Positions 25,260 to 35,223 of a DNA stretch of 64,000 bases are shown here, piece after piece. The stretch comes from Cellulophaga sp. Hel_I_12 (lineage in GTDB: Bacteria; Bacteroidota; Bacteroidia; Flavobacteriales; Flavobacteriaceae), in contig NZ_JUHB01000001.1 of the NCBI RefSeq assembly GCF_000799565.1, forward strand, positions 868,001-932,000. The letters are read 5' to 3'. How positions within the stretch are numbered: the stretch's first letter is position 1; every line of letters starts with the position of its first letter. Both the position numbers and the translations under genes were made by a program. The notes beneath the pieces were generated by a model. The model had not been told where the DNA came from. It saw only the letters and a program-made list of their open reading frames with translations, and did not search any database.

Positions 25260-26012
25260 ATGCAATTTGGTCTTTGTCCTCTTAGTATTGTTCCGGTTAG
25301 GTCCTTACCTGAAGAATCCAGTGAATTAATTTCACAGTTGCTTTATGGAGACCATTTCAAAATCATAGAAACACGTAAATTTTATAGCAAAATAAGGGTG
25401 GCAAATGATGCCTGCGAAGGATGGATTAGTAATTTACAATGGCAATCGATTTCTGAGGAAACCTATCGTAGTATAGCGAATGAAACTAGCTATAGTATTT
25501 CATCAGATCTGGTGTCTTTTGTGAGTAGCCAGTTTAATGAATTAATACCCGTTTTGTTAGGTTCAACAGTATCTCATGCCGATCTGGTTCAACACCAATT
25601 CGAAGGTAATTGCTTAACTGAAAAAATACCAAAAAGTAAGCTTATGACTATGGCTTCTTTATATTTAAATTCCCCTTTTTTGTCAGGAGGCAAAACACCT
25701 TTTGGTATTGATAGTGCTGGCTTTACGCAAATGGTTTATAAAGCCTCTGGGCATCATCTATTAAGAACGGCGTCCAAACAAGCCACTCAGGGAGAACCGC
25801 TAAGTTTTATAGAAGAGTGCGAGCCTGGAGATTTAGCTTTTTTCGATAATGCAGATGGTACCATTGATCATGTTGGGATTGTTATGGAAAATAATTACGT
25901 GATACATGCGCACGGCAAAGTGAAAATAGACCGTATCGATCACACCGGCATCTTTAATACCGAAACAAAACTATACACCCATAAATTAAGAGTTCTTAAA
26001 AAGATATTTTAA
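25260..26012 (+). CDS. NlpC/P60-family protein with SH3 domain, catalytic Cys replaced by Ser
   Basis: The 250-residue protein has an N-terminal SH3b-like region (about 1-65), a linker and a C-terminal C40 (NlpC/P60) peptidase domain (about 125-250). The active-site motif, normally DCSGF, reads DSAGF, so the nucleophile is serine (residue 152). The base histidine (DHVG, His204) and the third polar position (HAHG) are kept. There is no signal peptide. C40 enzymes cleave the gamma-D-Glu-diamino acid bond in cell-wall peptides. With Ser in place of Cys, this protein may be inactive and bind peptides, or have altered chemistry. A bidirectional terminator follows it. Confidence 0.85.
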   Translation: MQFGLCPLSIVPVRSLPEESSELISQLLYGDHFKIIETRKFYSKIRVANDACEGWISNLQWQSISEETYRSIANETSYSISSDLVSFVSSQFNELIPVLLGSTVSHADLVQHQFEGNCLTEKIPKSKLMTMASLYLNSPFLSGGKTPFGIDSAGFTQMVYKASGHHLLRTASKQATQGEPLSFIEECEPGDLAFFDNADGTIDHVGIVMENNYVIHAHGKVKIDRIDHTGIFNTETKLYTHKLRVLKKIF

Positions 26013-26017
26013 AAAAA

Positions 26018-26043
26018 AAGCCTTTACAAAATTGTAAAGGCTT
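26018..26043. terminator. Bidirectional intrinsic terminator
   Basis: AAGCCTTTACAA pairs with TTGTAAAGGCTT around a two-base loop (12-bp stem), flanked by A9 on the left and T9 on the right. It serves both the NlpC/P60-like gene and the convergent gyrA-TPR operon. Confidence 0.95.
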
Positions 26044-26064
26044 TTTTTTTAAAATGATAGATGA

Positions 26065-27327
26065 TTACTCTCCTATCAACTTCTTTAATCTCATGAAGTT
26101 TTCATTATCACCTAAGGCACCATAAATATTTTTTAATTGCTCAAGAATGCCCTGATTGTCTGGGTTTAACTTTAAAGCATCTTCTAAAACTTGAGCACCT
26201 CTTCTAAACAAATCGTCTTTTTGCTCTTTTAAAACGTCGTATTTAGCAATATCAGCTTTTGAATTGCCTAGAGCGTTCATCGAATCAATTAATCCATTTC
26301 CTTCATTTACATAGGTTGTAGAAAGGTTTAATTGAGCATTTACATAACCAGGATTGATTTCAAGGGCTCTGTAGTATGCTTTTCTAGCGTCTTCAATATT
26401 ACCTTGTTCCATATTGACAACCCCTATATTATAAAATAAATCTGCATTATCAGGTTGTAGTGCTGTAGCTTCAGCCATTAAAGATTTAAACTTGTCTTTA
26501 TCGCCTAACTTAAAATATAAATTAGCTTCATTCAATATTAAATTTACATCACTAGGATCATCGGCTCTAGCGTCTTTATACGCCTCTAAAGCTTTATCAT
26601 CTTGACCTAACTGCGTATAAATTAAAGCGATATTCTTTACGATTTCAGAACTTTTTGAAGCAGACTTCTCTTCTTTAGGATCTTTATAGGTTTTAGATTT
26701 AACCATTAAATCTCTTTGTTGTTTACTCATTTCCTCTGTTTCTCCAGTTTCAATGTTAACAGCAGTGTATTTAATTTCAGTACCATCGTACCCTAAGGAT
26801 TTAAGTTCGTTATAGTACCCCAGTGCTTGCTCGTATTCCGTACCATTTACAGCACTACTTGCTGCGTAATACAAATACACAGTATCCTGAGGACTCAAAG
26901 TATAACCTAAATATAGTTTTTCAGCGGCTTCCTTAAATTTTTTGTTATTATTGTCTTCAACCGCAGCATTTACCAAATCAACTGTCATCCCTGAAAGCTT
27001 TTGTCTTGCTTCAACGGTATAGCTCATTTTACCTGATTTTTCCTCAATAGCAATCGCTTCATTAAAGGCAGTTATTGCCGTATCAAAAGCTCTTGCATCC
27101 CCTTTTTTGGCCAAAATGGCATAGGTTTCTCCCTTTAAAAAATAAAATTGTGCTTTCATTTTTTCATCAGCACTACCAATTAAGGAAGCTGCACTTTCCA
27201 AAGAAGTTTTGGCCTCAGCAAGATTTCCTGACTTTAAGGCTTTCTCAACTGCTTTTATCTCACTCTTTTGTGAAAAACCAACCATGGTGTATGACATTGC
27301 TGCCAATATTAAAATTTTAGTTTTCAT
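26065..27327 (-). CDS. Secreted or periplasmic TPR-repeat protein
   Basis: The 420-residue protein has a signal peptide (AAMSYTMVGFSQ, cut near residue 19) and many tetratricopeptide repeats. The clearest are YTQLGQDDKALEAY (near 235), FYNIGVVNMEQGNIEDARKAYY (near 296; two overlapping helices) and LNLSTTYVNEGN (near 330). TPR proteins scaffold protein complexes; the partner is not known. It begins 27 bases after gyrA and probably shares its transcript, an arrangement seen in related flavobacteria. A charged C-terminus follows the last repeat. Confidence 0.8.
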   Translation of the reverse strand: MKTKILILAAMSYTMVGFSQKSEIKAVEKALKSGNLAEAKTSLESAASLIGSADEKMKAQFYFLKGETYAILAKKGDARAFDTAITAFNEAIAIEEKSGKMSYTVEARQKLSGMTVDLVNAAVEDNNNKKFKEAAEKLYLGYTLSPQDTVYLYYAASSAVNGTEYEQALGYYNELKSLGYDGTEIKYTAVNIETGETEEMSKQQRDLMVKSKTYKDPKEEKSASKSSEIVKNIALIYTQLGQDDKALEAYKDARADDPSDVNLILNEANLYFKLGDKDKFKSLMAEATALQPDNADLFYNIGVVNMEQGNIEDARKAYYRALEINPGYVNAQLNLSTTYVNEGNGLIDSMNALGNSKADIAKYDVLKEQKDDLFRRGAQVLEDALKLNPDNQGILEQLKNIYGALGDNENFMRLKKLIGE

Positions 27328-27354
27328 CTTTACGTTTTTATTTAAATTTAATGT

Positions 27355-29886
27355 TTATTCTTCTGTTTCGGTTTCAGTATTATCAAGAGCCGTGCCATTT
27401 TCTGGATTCACGTCTAATTCATTTATATCGGTATCATCTACAGCATCTTCGTCTTTCATCACTTTAGCCACAGCCGCGATAGAATCGTTTCCTTTGATGT
27501 TGATTAAACGAACACCTTGTGTTGCTCTACCCATCACCCTTAAGTCTTCGACACTCATCCGAATAGCAATTCCTGATTTATTGATAATCATTAAATCATC
27601 CGCATCCGAAACATTTTTGATGGCCACTAATCCTCCCGTTTTATCGGTAATGGAAATGGTTTTTACTCCTTTTCCACCTCTATTAGTTACGCGATAATCA
27701 TCTATGCTAGATCTTTTTCCGTACCCATTTTCAGAAACCACTAGAATTTCTTCTTCAAAATTATGAACAGAAACCATACCGATAACTTCATCATTCTCGC
27801 TTTGCAGCGTTATGCCACGAACTCCAGATGCATTTCTTCCCATAGGTCGCGTTTTACTTTCTTCAAAACGGATGGCTTTACCAGATTTTAATCCTAAGAA
27901 TATTTCACTAGTACCTGTGGTTAATTTAGCTTCTAATAATTCATCATCTTCTCTAATGCTTATGGCATTTATGCCATTTTGGCGTGGTCTTGAATATTGC
28001 TCTAATAAAGTTTTCTTGACAATACCTTTTTTAGTGGCCATAATCACGTAATGGCTGTTTACATACTCTTCGTCTTTAAGGTCTTGTGTACAGATAAAAG
28101 CCTTTACGCTATCTCCATTTTCAATACTAATCAAGTTTTGAATAGCCCTACCTTTTGATGATTTACTACCTTCTGGAATTTCATAAACACGCATCCAGAA
28201 ACACTTTCCTTTCTGTGTGAAAAATAACATATATTGGTGGTTGGTACCTACAAATAAATGCTCTAAGAAGTCTTCATTTCTAGTAGAAGATGCCTTTTGA
28301 CCCACACCACCTCTATTTTGGGTTTTGTATTCTGATAAAGGCGTACGTTTAATATATCCTGCATGCGAAATAGTAATAACCACTTGCTCATCAGGAATCA
28401 TATCTTCCATGCTTAAATCACCGCCAGCAAAGTTAATTTCTGACCTGCGTTCATCACCATACTTCTCCTTTACTTCTTGTAGCTCGTCTTTAATAATTTG
28501 CATTCTTCGCTCTTTACGGGCAAGAATATCTTTTAAATCTTCTATCGTCTTTAAAATTTCTTCATATTCAGAACGTAATTTGTCTTGTTCTAAACCAGTT
28601 AACTGACGGAGACGCATTTCAACAATTGCCTTTGCCTGAATTTCAGACAGTTTAAAGCGTTCCATTAAATTGTCTCTTGCTTCATCACCGTTTGAAGAAG
28701 CCCTAATTATTTTTATAACCTCGTCTATATTGTCAGAGGCAATAATTAACCCTTCTAAAATATGCGCTCTATCTTCCGCTTTTTTAAGTTCAAACGTGGT
28801 TCTACGCACCACTACTTCATGTCTATGCTCCACGAAATAGTGAATCATTTCTTTCACATTTAGCATTTGAGGTCTACCATTTACAAGTGCAATATTGTTT
28901 ACACTAAAAGAAGACTGCAAGGAAGTGTACTTGTATAAAGTATTTAATACAATATTAGGAATAGCATCTCTCTTTAGAATATACACGATACGCATACCAT
29001 TCCGATCCGATTCATCTCTGATCGTGGAAATTCCTTCTATTTTTTTATCGTTAACAAGATCGGCTGTTTTTTTAATCATATCAGCCTTATTGATCTGATA
29101 TGGAATTTCAGTAACAATAATGCATTCTCTACCTTGAACCTCCTCAAAACTAGCTTTTGCACGCATAACCACTCTTCCACGACCTGTATGAAAGGCTTCT
29201 TTCACACCATCATATCCGTAAATAATACCCCCAGTCGGAAAGTCTGGTGCTTTTATATGCGTGATGAGTTCGTCAATAGTAATTTCATTATTTTCAATAT
29301 AGGCGATAGTACCATCTACAACCTCGGTCAGGTTATGAGGTGGCATATTCGTTGCCATACCTACGGCAATACCCGAAGCACCATTCACCAATAAGTTAGG
29401 AATTCTTGTAGGTAATACTTTGGGCTCCTTTAAAGTATCATCAAAATTTAACTGATGGTCTACCGTGTCCTTGTCTATATCTGCCAACATATCATCAGCA
29501 ATTTTACGCATACGAGCTTCTGTATAACGCATAGCTGCAGGGCTATCACCATCAATAGATCCAAAGTTACCCTGCCCATCAACGAGCATGTAGCGCAAAC
29601 TCCATTCCTGCGCCATACGCACCATAGAATCATATACTGAAGTATCCCCATGAGGGTGATACTTACCCAAAACTTCACCCACAATACGAGCAGACTTTTT
29701 ATGAGCACTCGTTGATCTTACGCCCAACTCGTACATTCCAAATAAAACTCTTCTATGTACTGGTTTTAAACCATCCCTAACATCTGGTAATGCACGTGAC
29801 ACAATGACCGACATTGAATAATCAATGTAAGCGGATTTCATTTCATCATCGATGTTGATAGGAATTAATTTTTCTCCTTCTGCCAT
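27355..29886 (-). CDS. gyrA: DNA gyrase subunit A
   Basis: This is an 843-residue GyrA. The catalytic tyrosine is Tyr121 in MRYTEARM, and the quinolone-resistance region reads [10 protein letters not shown] (Thr82 at the position of E. coli Ser83, Asp86 at the position of Asp87). The coiled-coil tower lies around 430-480, and the C-terminal beta-pinwheel contains the repeating GVRGITL/GYGKRSS blades and a GyrA-box-like NRGGKG. With GyrB it introduces negative supercoils. The acidic C-terminal tail is common in this phylum. The ATG start gives the standard N-terminus; it is divergent from clpC. Confidence 0.98.
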   Translation of the reverse strand: MAEGEKLIPINIDDEMKSAYIDYSMSVIVSRALPDVRDGLKPVHRRVLFGMYELGVRSTSAHKKSARIVGEVLGKYHPHGDTSVYDSMVRMAQEWSLRYMLVDGQGNFGSIDGDSPAAMRYTEARMRKIADDMLADIDKDTVDHQLNFDDTLKEPKVLPTRIPNLLVNGASGIAVGMATNMPPHNLTEVVDGTIAYIENNEITIDELITHIKAPDFPTGGIIYGYDGVKEAFHTGRGRVVMRAKASFEEVQGRECIIVTEIPYQINKADMIKKTADLVNDKKIEGISTIRDESDRNGMRIVYILKRDAIPNIVLNTLYKYTSLQSSFSVNNIALVNGRPQMLNVKEMIHYFVEHRHEVVVRRTTFELKKAEDRAHILEGLIIASDNIDEVIKIIRASSNGDEARDNLMERFKLSEIQAKAIVEMRLRQLTGLEQDKLRSEYEEILKTIEDLKDILARKERRMQIIKDELQEVKEKYGDERRSEINFAGGDLSMEDMIPDEQVVITISHAGYIKRTPLSEYKTQNRGGVGQKASSTRNEDFLEHLFVGTNHQYMLFFTQKGKCFWMRVYEIPEGSKSSKGRAIQNLISIENGDSVKAFICTQDLKDEEYVNSHYVIMATKKGIVKKTLLEQYSRPRQNGINAISIREDDELLEAKLTTGTSEIFLGLKSGKAIRFEESKTRPMGRNASGVRGITLQSENDEVIGMVSVHNFEEEILVVSENGYGKRSSIDDYRVTNRGGKGVKTISITDKTGGLVAIKNVSDADDLMIINKSGIAIRMSVEDLRVMGRATQGVRLINIKGNDSIAAVAKVMKDEDAVDDTDINELDVNPENGTALDNTETETEE

Positions 29887-30124
29887 TTTAAAATCTTATA
29901 TTATTTACTAGGTTAAAAAACATGCCAATATACAGAAAATCGGGGCTACCAATACAATTATCGCGTAGTTTATTTAATAATTTATCAACATTAAAAACAT
30001 AAAGTGTTAGTAATAAAATTTCCTATTCCTTGTCGTTAATGCTTAGTTTTTCCGTTATTTAAGGCATCTTTAACGAATATAGGTACAGTATTTGTTATAA
30101 TGTAAGATAGATTTACTATTTTTA

Positions 30125-32692
30125 ATGTCGAAAGTAAGATATATGGATGATAATTTTTCACCAAGAGTAAAAGATGTAATTGCTTATAGTAAGGAAGAAG
30201 CATTAAGACTTGGTCATGATTTTATAGGTACGGAACATTTAATGCTAGGCCTTTTACGTGATGGAAACGGAAAAGCAATAAGCATTTTAGATGCCTTGGA
30301 TGTAGACTTAAACCACCTTCGAAGAAAGGTTGAGATTTTGAGCCCTGCCAATCCAAATGCAACGCCTATGCAAAAAGATAAAAAAAACTTGCACCTAACA
30401 AGACAAGCAGAGCGTGCACTTAAAACAACTTTTCTAGAAGCTAAACTTTTTCAAAGCTCTTCAATTAATACGGCTCACTTATTACTGTGCATTCTTAGAA
30501 ACGAAAATGATCCTACAACTAAGTTGTTACATAAACTTAAAGTAGATTACGATGGTGTAAAAGAGCAGTTCAAATCAATGATCACCAGTGATGATGATTA
30601 TATTGATACGCCTACTTCAGAGTCCTTTTCAAATGATGCAGATGATGCCCCAGAAGGAAAAGATGCCTCTTTTGGTGGCACTGGGAGTCAAAAGGGAAAT
30701 AAAAAATCTAAAACACCTGTATTAGATAATTTTGGTCGTGACTTAACGCAGATGGCTGAAGAAAATAAGTTAGACCCTGTAGTTGGTAGAGAAAAAGAAA
30801 TTGAAAGGGTTTCTCAAATTTTAAGCAGACGAAAAAAGAACAATCCATTACTTATAGGAGAACCAGGTGTTGGTAAAAGTGCCATTGCTGAAGGTTTAGC
30901 CTTGCGCATTATCAATAAAAAAGTATCCCGTATACTTTACGGTAAAAGAGTGGTTACACTAGATTTAGCCTCTTTAGTTGCTGGAACAAAATACAGAGGT
31001 CAGTTTGAAGAGCGCATGAAAGCGGTTATGAACGAGCTTGAAAAAAATGATGATATTATTCTTTTTATAGATGAAATTCATACCATCGTTGGTGCGGGTG
31101 GAGCTACAGGAAGTTTAGATGCATCAAACATGTTTAAGCCTGCTCTAGCAAGAGGGGAAATTCAATGTATAGGCGCCACTACTTTAGACGAATACCGACA
31201 GTATATTGAAAAAGACGGAGCTTTAGAACGTCGTTTTCAAAAAGTAATTGTAGAACCTACAACCGTTGATGAAACGATCGAAATTTTACAAAATATTAAA
31301 GGTAAATATGAAGATCACCATAATGTTACGTATACGGATGAGTCGATCATTGCTTGCGTAAAATTAACCAATAGGTATATGACAGACCGTTTTCTTCCTG
31401 ACAAAGCGATTGATGCTTTAGATGAAGCCGGTTCTAGAGTACATATTGTTAATATGGATGTTCCAAAACAAATTTTAGAATTAGAAAAACAATTAGATGA
31501 AGTTCGTGAGCTTAAAAATACCGTTGTTAAAAAACAACGGTATGAGGAAGCTGCAAAACTTCGTGATGATGAGAAGAAAATAGAAAAAGATCTTGCTATC
31601 GCTCAAGAAAAATGGGAAGAAGATAGTAAACTACATAGGGAAACAGTAACTGAAGATAATGTAGCTGATGTAGTTTCCATGATGAGTGGTATTCCTGTCA
31701 ACAGAATAGCACAGACTGAAATTACCAAACTATCTGAATTGCCCAACCTCATTAAAGGTAGTGTAATTGGTCAAGATGAAGCTGTTGGTAAGGTGGCGAA
31801 AGCTATTCAACGTAATAGAGCTGGACTAAAAGATCCCAATAAACCCATTGGTTCTTTTATATTTTTAGGACAAACTGGGGTTGGTAAAACGCAATTAGCA
31901 AAAGTATTAGCGAAAGAATTATTCGACTCTGAAGATGCGCTTATTCGTATTGATATGAGTGAGTATATGGAGAAATTTGCGATCTCGCGTTTAGTAGGAG
32001 CACCTCCGGGATACGTAGGTTATGAAGAAGGTGGCCAATTAACAGAAAAAGTGCGTCGTAAACCGTATGCTGTTGTTCTGTTGGACGAAGTAGAAAAAGC
32101 ACACCCTGATGTGTTTAACATGATGCTTCAAGTGCTAGATGACGGGTTTTTAACCGATAGTTTAGGTCGTAAAATCGATTTCAGAAACACCATTATCATT
32201 ATGACCTCTAATATTGGCGCACGCCAGTTAAAAGACTTTGGTCAAGGTGTAGGTTTTGGCACCTCTGCTATGAAATCTCAGACAGATTCGCACCAAAAAA
32301 GTGTTATTGAGAATGCCTTAAAAAAGGCTTTTGCACCAGAGTTTTTAAATAGAATTGATGATGTCGTAGTGTTTAATCCTTTAGAAAAAGAAGATATTAA
32401 TAAAATTATTGATATCGAGTTACGTAAATTATTACTTCGCATTAGAGATATTGGCTATGTTTTAGAACTATCTGATAAAGCGAAAGATTACATTGCAGAT
32501 AAAGGATTCGATAAGCAATATGGCGCTAGACCTTTAAAAAGGGCAATTCAAAAGTATATTGAAGATGCACTGGCTGAAGAAATTGTCAGCTCTAAATTAG
32601 AAGAGGGAGATACCATTTTTATGGACTTAGACGAAGAAAAACAAGAGTTAATTATAAAAATTGAAAAGGCTGAAAAGAAATCTAAAGCTTAG
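30125..32692 (+). CDS. clpC: ATP-dependent Clp protease ATP-binding subunit ClpC
   Basis: The 855-residue AAA+ unfoldase has two Clp-N repeats (about 1-145), the first ATPase domain with Walker A GEPGVGKS near residue 245, a UVR-type middle domain ([14 protein letters not shown] near 470) and the second ATPase domain with GQTGVGKT near 583. Its C-terminal D2-small domain carries the [10 protein letters not shown] motif. It unfolds substrates for ClpP. The UVR-like middle domain marks it as ClpC rather than ClpA or ClpB. It is probably monocistronic, ending at a strong terminator. Confidence 0.96.
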   Translation: MSKVRYMDDNFSPRVKDVIAYSKEEALRLGHDFIGTEHLMLGLLRDGNGKAISILDALDVDLNHLRRKVEILSPANPNATPMQKDKKNLHLTRQAERALKTTFLEAKLFQSSSINTAHLLLCILRNENDPTTKLLHKLKVDYDGVKEQFKSMITSDDDYIDTPTSESFSNDADDAPEGKDASFGGTGSQKGNKKSKTPVLDNFGRDLTQMAEENKLDPVVGREKEIERVSQILSRRKKNNPLLIGEPGVGKSAIAEGLALRIINKKVSRILYGKRVVTLDLASLVAGTKYRGQFEERMKAVMNELEKNDDIILFIDEIHTIVGAGGATGSLDASNMFKPALARGEIQCIGATTLDEYRQYIEKDGALERRFQKVIVEPTTVDETIEILQNIKGKYEDHHNVTYTDESIIACVKLTNRYMTDRFLPDKAIDALDEAGSRVHIVNMDVPKQILELEKQLDEVRELKNTVVKKQRYEEAAKLRDDEKKIEKDLAIAQEKWEEDSKLHRETVTEDNVADVVSMMSGIPVNRIAQTEITKLSELPNLIKGSVIGQDEAVGKVAKAIQRNRAGLKDPNKPIGSFIFLGQTGVGKTQLAKVLAKELFDSEDALIRIDMSEYMEKFAISRLVGAPPGYVGYEEGGQLTEKVRRKPYAVVLLDEVEKAHPDVFNMMLQVLDDGFLTDSLGRKIDFRNTIIIMTSNIGARQLKDFGQGVGFGTSAMKSQTDSHQKSVIENALKKAFAPEFLNRIDDVVVFNPLEKEDINKIIDIELRKLLLRIRDIGYVLELSDKAKDYIADKGFDKQYGARPLKRAIQKYIEDALAEEIVSSKLEEGDTIFMDLDEEKQELIIKIEKAEKKSKA

Positions 32693-32716
32693 TCAATTTT
32701 ATTTTAAAACAATAGT

Positions 32717-32743
32717 AAAAGACCGCCTAGATGGCGGTCTTTT
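32717..32743 (+). terminator. Intrinsic terminator of clpC
   Basis: AAAAGACCGCC pairs with GGCGGTCTTTT around a TAGAT loop and is followed by a T run. It lies 24 bases after the clpC stop codon. Confidence 0.95.
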
Positions 32744-32975
32744 TTTTGCAAGCAAATCAAACCAAAAAAAATAGTATAAGTTTTACAGCGGCTACAGTTT
32801 AAACAAAGCAAATAAGATATCATTTAGAGAATAGTAATCATTTACTTTCAATATATTTTAATCCTTTTACTTTGAAGGCCACTTGAACGATATTTAAGCC
32901 TTTTATCTAGTATTTTTTTAGGCAAACAAGCTTAAGACTACTTTCGTATCGAGACACATTATATATTGTAAGGGA

Positions 32976-33377
32976 ATGAGAATTGAACAATCGAAAAACA
33001 AAATTGTAGTTCGGGAATACCATCTTGAAACTGGAATAGTTCAGGTATTTGATGACTATATGGTTGCAATTTTTGAAGAAGGGGCTACACTCACTTTAGA
33101 AAGGGCGTATCAAATTATAGGAATCGCTGAAATTCACTTTAGAGAGAAGAATTTTGGATACATTAGCCTTAGAAAAAATTCGTATGCCATAGACCCTACC
33201 GTGTATACCTATATTAGAGAGATCGAAAATCTAAAAGCTTTCGCTGTAGTTTCTATCAAAGAAATAGATATGCATAACTTTAAGATTGAAAAACTTTTCT
33301 ACAAAAATCAAATGAAATTCTTTATTGAATATGACAATGCTTTGGCTTGGGTAAAAAAACGTATCAAGGCAAAATAG
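32976..33377 (+). CDS. Uncharacterised 133-residue protein, STAS/SpoIIAA-like in appearance
   Basis: I recognise no characterised family. The 133 residues are a soluble alpha/beta pattern of alternating strands and helices, with no signal or membrane segment, ending in a basic tail (WVKKRIKAK). The overall look is like the small Bacteroidota proteins with a SpoIIAA/STAS-like fold. It lies alone between the clpC terminator and the convergent nnr gene. Base composition and codon use match the neighbours. The frame is likely real, but no function can be given. Confidence 0.65.
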   Translation: MRIEQSKNKIVVREYHLETGIVQVFDDYMVAIFEEGATLTLERAYQIIGIAEIHFREKNFGYISLRKNSYAIDPTVYTYIREIENLKAFAVVSIKEIDMHNFKIEKLFYKNQMKFFIEYDNALAWVKKRIKAK

Positions 33378-33403
33378 GTACACTATTGTTCAATCTCAAA
33401 ATT

Positions 33404-34945
33404 TTAACTTTCTTTACTTTCCTCTTGTTGTGTTTCTGGTCTTTTGAACAATTCCAGAAAAGCACTTCCTAGGGTATCAATTAACACAGAAGCGGTCAAT
33501 GCTTGATATCCATGGTTTTCAACCGCTAAATCTCCTGCACTACCGTGTAAATAAACACCAAAAACAGCCGCATTTAACGGGTCATAGCCTTGAGCTATAA
33601 GTCCTGTGATTATACCTGTTAAAACATCCCCACTGCCAGCCGTGGCCATCCCTGGATTTCCCGTGGTATTGACAAAGCCCTTGTTTTGATAAATAGTAAT
33701 TGTATTTGCGCCTTTAAGCACTAAAATACAATCATATTTTTTGGAGAATTTTTTAGCTTTTATAAGTTTATCAAAATCATCTTTCCAACTCCCTATCAAA
33801 CGCTCTAATTCTTTTGGATGTGGCGTTAATACCGTTTTAGCAGGCATTTTATGGAGCAGATTTTTATCTAAAGAAAGTATATTCAGCCCATCTGCGTCGA
33901 TGACTAAAGGAATTTTATTCGTATTTAAAAAGCTTGAAAACGCAGCCTGCACTTCTTTTGAAGTACCTAAGCCTATTCCGATTCCGATAACCGTTGGTGT
34001 AAAATCAAATTCAATTTCAGAAAGGAATCTATCATTTTCCGTCGTCAACACCATTATTTCGGGCAAAGCTGTTTGCATGGGGATGTAACCACACTTTGGT
34101 ATTAAAGCTGTAACTAAACCACTACCTGCGGTTAAGCAGGCCTTAGCACTTAATTGCACTGCTCCTATTTTTCCGTAACTCCCTCCTATAAGTAGGGAAT
34201 GTCCGTAAGTACCTTTATGGGAAAACTTTGCTCTAGGAATATACAGGGGTAAAATTTCATGCACACCAATTAATTCAAAGTCTGTATCCGTTTCCTTTAA
34301 ATATTCAGTATCAATCCCTATGTCTAACACCTCCCATTGATGAACAAATATTCCTGTTTCAGGCAGGAAAAACACTAATTTAGGCGTTTGAAAGCTTAAG
34401 ACATAACTAGCATTCACAACGGCCTCTTTGTTATTAATTCCTTGATCCGTAAAAAGCCCTGAAGGTAGGTCAACCGATAAAATAAAGGCTTTTGAAGTAT
34501 TTAAATGCTTTATTAATGATACCACCCAAGGGTCAGGATCTCTATTTAATCCAATGCCAAAAATTGCGTCAATAACTATATCTTGATCGCTTATTACAGG
34601 AAAATCTTTGCTGTCATTGATATAATTAGGCCAAATTTTCCGCTCTTTTAAGCGAGCTAAGTTTTTTAGAAAGTCATCAGATCTTTTATTGCTGTAATTC
34701 ACTACATGAACTTCAATAGCGTATCCGTGATCTTTTAAATGGCGTGCAACAGCTATACCATCCCCCCCATTGTTCCCAATACCACAGCATATATGAATTT
34801 TAACAGGCGCACCTTGTAAGCGTACATGCAACCAATTAAAAATTTGGACTGCAGCTCGTTCCATAAGTTCATCACTGGAGATGTGCTGTTTTTTAATCGT
34901 ATGGGTATCAGCATCATAAATTTGTTGGGCGCTAAAAATCTTCAT
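33404..34945 (-). CDS. nnr: Bifunctional NAD(P)H-hydrate epimerase / ADP-dependent dehydratase
   Basis: This 513-residue repair enzyme (counting from MKIFSAQQIY) has an N-terminal YjeF-type epimerase domain (about 1-215, with CGIGNNGGDGIAVARHL) and a C-terminal ribokinase-like dehydratase domain (about 225-505, with GTYGHSLLIGGSYGKIGA and GNPGMATAGSGDVLTG). It repairs NADHX and NADPHX formed by heat or GAPDH side reactions. The open frame extends 18 codons further upstream, but that extension is not family-like and the internal ATG gives the usual start. It is divergent from the thr operon. Confidence 0.95.
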   Translation of the reverse strand: MKIFSAQQIYDADTHTIKKQHISSDELMERAAVQIFNWLHVRLQGAPVKIHICCGIGNNGGDGIAVARHLKDHGYAIEVHVVNYSNKRSDDFLKNLARLKERKIWPNYINDSKDFPVISDQDIVIDAIFGIGLNRDPDPWVVSLIKHLNTSKAFILSVDLPSGLFTDQGINNKEAVVNASYVLSFQTPKLVFFLPETGIFVHQWEVLDIGIDTEYLKETDTDFELIGVHEILPLYIPRAKFSHKGTYGHSLLIGGSYGKIGAVQLSAKACLTAGSGLVTALIPKCGYIPMQTALPEIMVLTTENDRFLSEIEFDFTPTVIGIGIGLGTSKEVQAAFSSFLNTNKIPLVIDADGLNILSLDKNLLHKMPAKTVLTPHPKELERLIGSWKDDFDKLIKAKKFSKKYDCILVLKGANTITIYQNKGFVNTTGNPGMATAGSGDVLTGIITGLIAQGYDPLNAAVFGVYLHGSAGDLAVENHGYQALTASVLIDTLGSAFLELFKRPETQQEESKES

Positions 34946-34998
34946 TCCATAAAATAATTTGACAAAAATTGATGATTTCGTAAAAATTTGAGAAATCA

Positions 34999-35029
34999 TT
35001 TGATAAGGAAATCAAAAATACTACATTTG
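34999..35029 (+). promoter_or_regulatory. Promoter of the thr operon
   Basis: TTTG, 19 bases, then TACATTTG is an exact match to the Bacteroidota promoter consensus. A second box, TATCTTTG, follows five bases later but lacks a suitable TTG. Transcription would start near 35036, about 25 bases before the leader-peptide ATG. Confidence 0.85.
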
Positions 35030-35060
35030 AGGCTATCTTTGATAGAAAGCAAGATTCAAA

Positions 35061-35144
35061 ATGAACCATACCAACAAGTTTTCTTTCTCTTTTATGACTT
35101 GTGATATTACCATCACGAGCATCATTGTAACCCCATTGGGGTAA
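35061..35144 (+). CDS. thrL: Threonine/isoleucine-rich thr operon leader peptide
   Basis: A 27-codon frame between the promoter and thrA contains five threonine and four isoleucine codons, grouped as DITITSII and VT just before PLG and the stop. This is the composition of the E. coli thrL leader, which senses charged tRNA-Thr and tRNA-Ile and controls the same genes. The frame ends at a GC hairpin, and a T8 tract follows 22 bases later. It is too short to be found by size alone; the composition and position are the evidence. Confidence 0.8.
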   Translation: MNHTNKFSFSFMTCDITITSIIVTPLG

Positions 35145-35174
35145 TCTGCTATAGTAACACGTCCCATTTTTTTT
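35130..35174 (+). terminator. Candidate thr attenuator
   Basis: ACCCC/GGGGT forms a hairpin across the end of the leader frame. The same GGGG can instead pair with TCCC just before a T8 tract (TGGGG with TCCCA), giving a terminator. A further competitor, ATTACC within the leader, can pair with GGTAAT at its stop codon. These mutually exclusive pairings are what an attenuator needs. The exact switching path is uncertain. Confidence 0.6.
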
Positions 35175-35223
35175 GCATGTTTAGAATGCATTTATTCTCT
35201 AGTCAATTTAATATTTTTTCATC

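Noticed and set aside
27355..29886. Thr at the quinolone-resistance position of GyrA as acquired resistance
   Set aside because: Thr or Ser occurs naturally at this site in many species, so it is not evidence of selection.
34946..34999. Upstream start for nnr
   Set aside because: The extra 18 residues are not family-like, and the internal ATG gives the conserved N-terminus.
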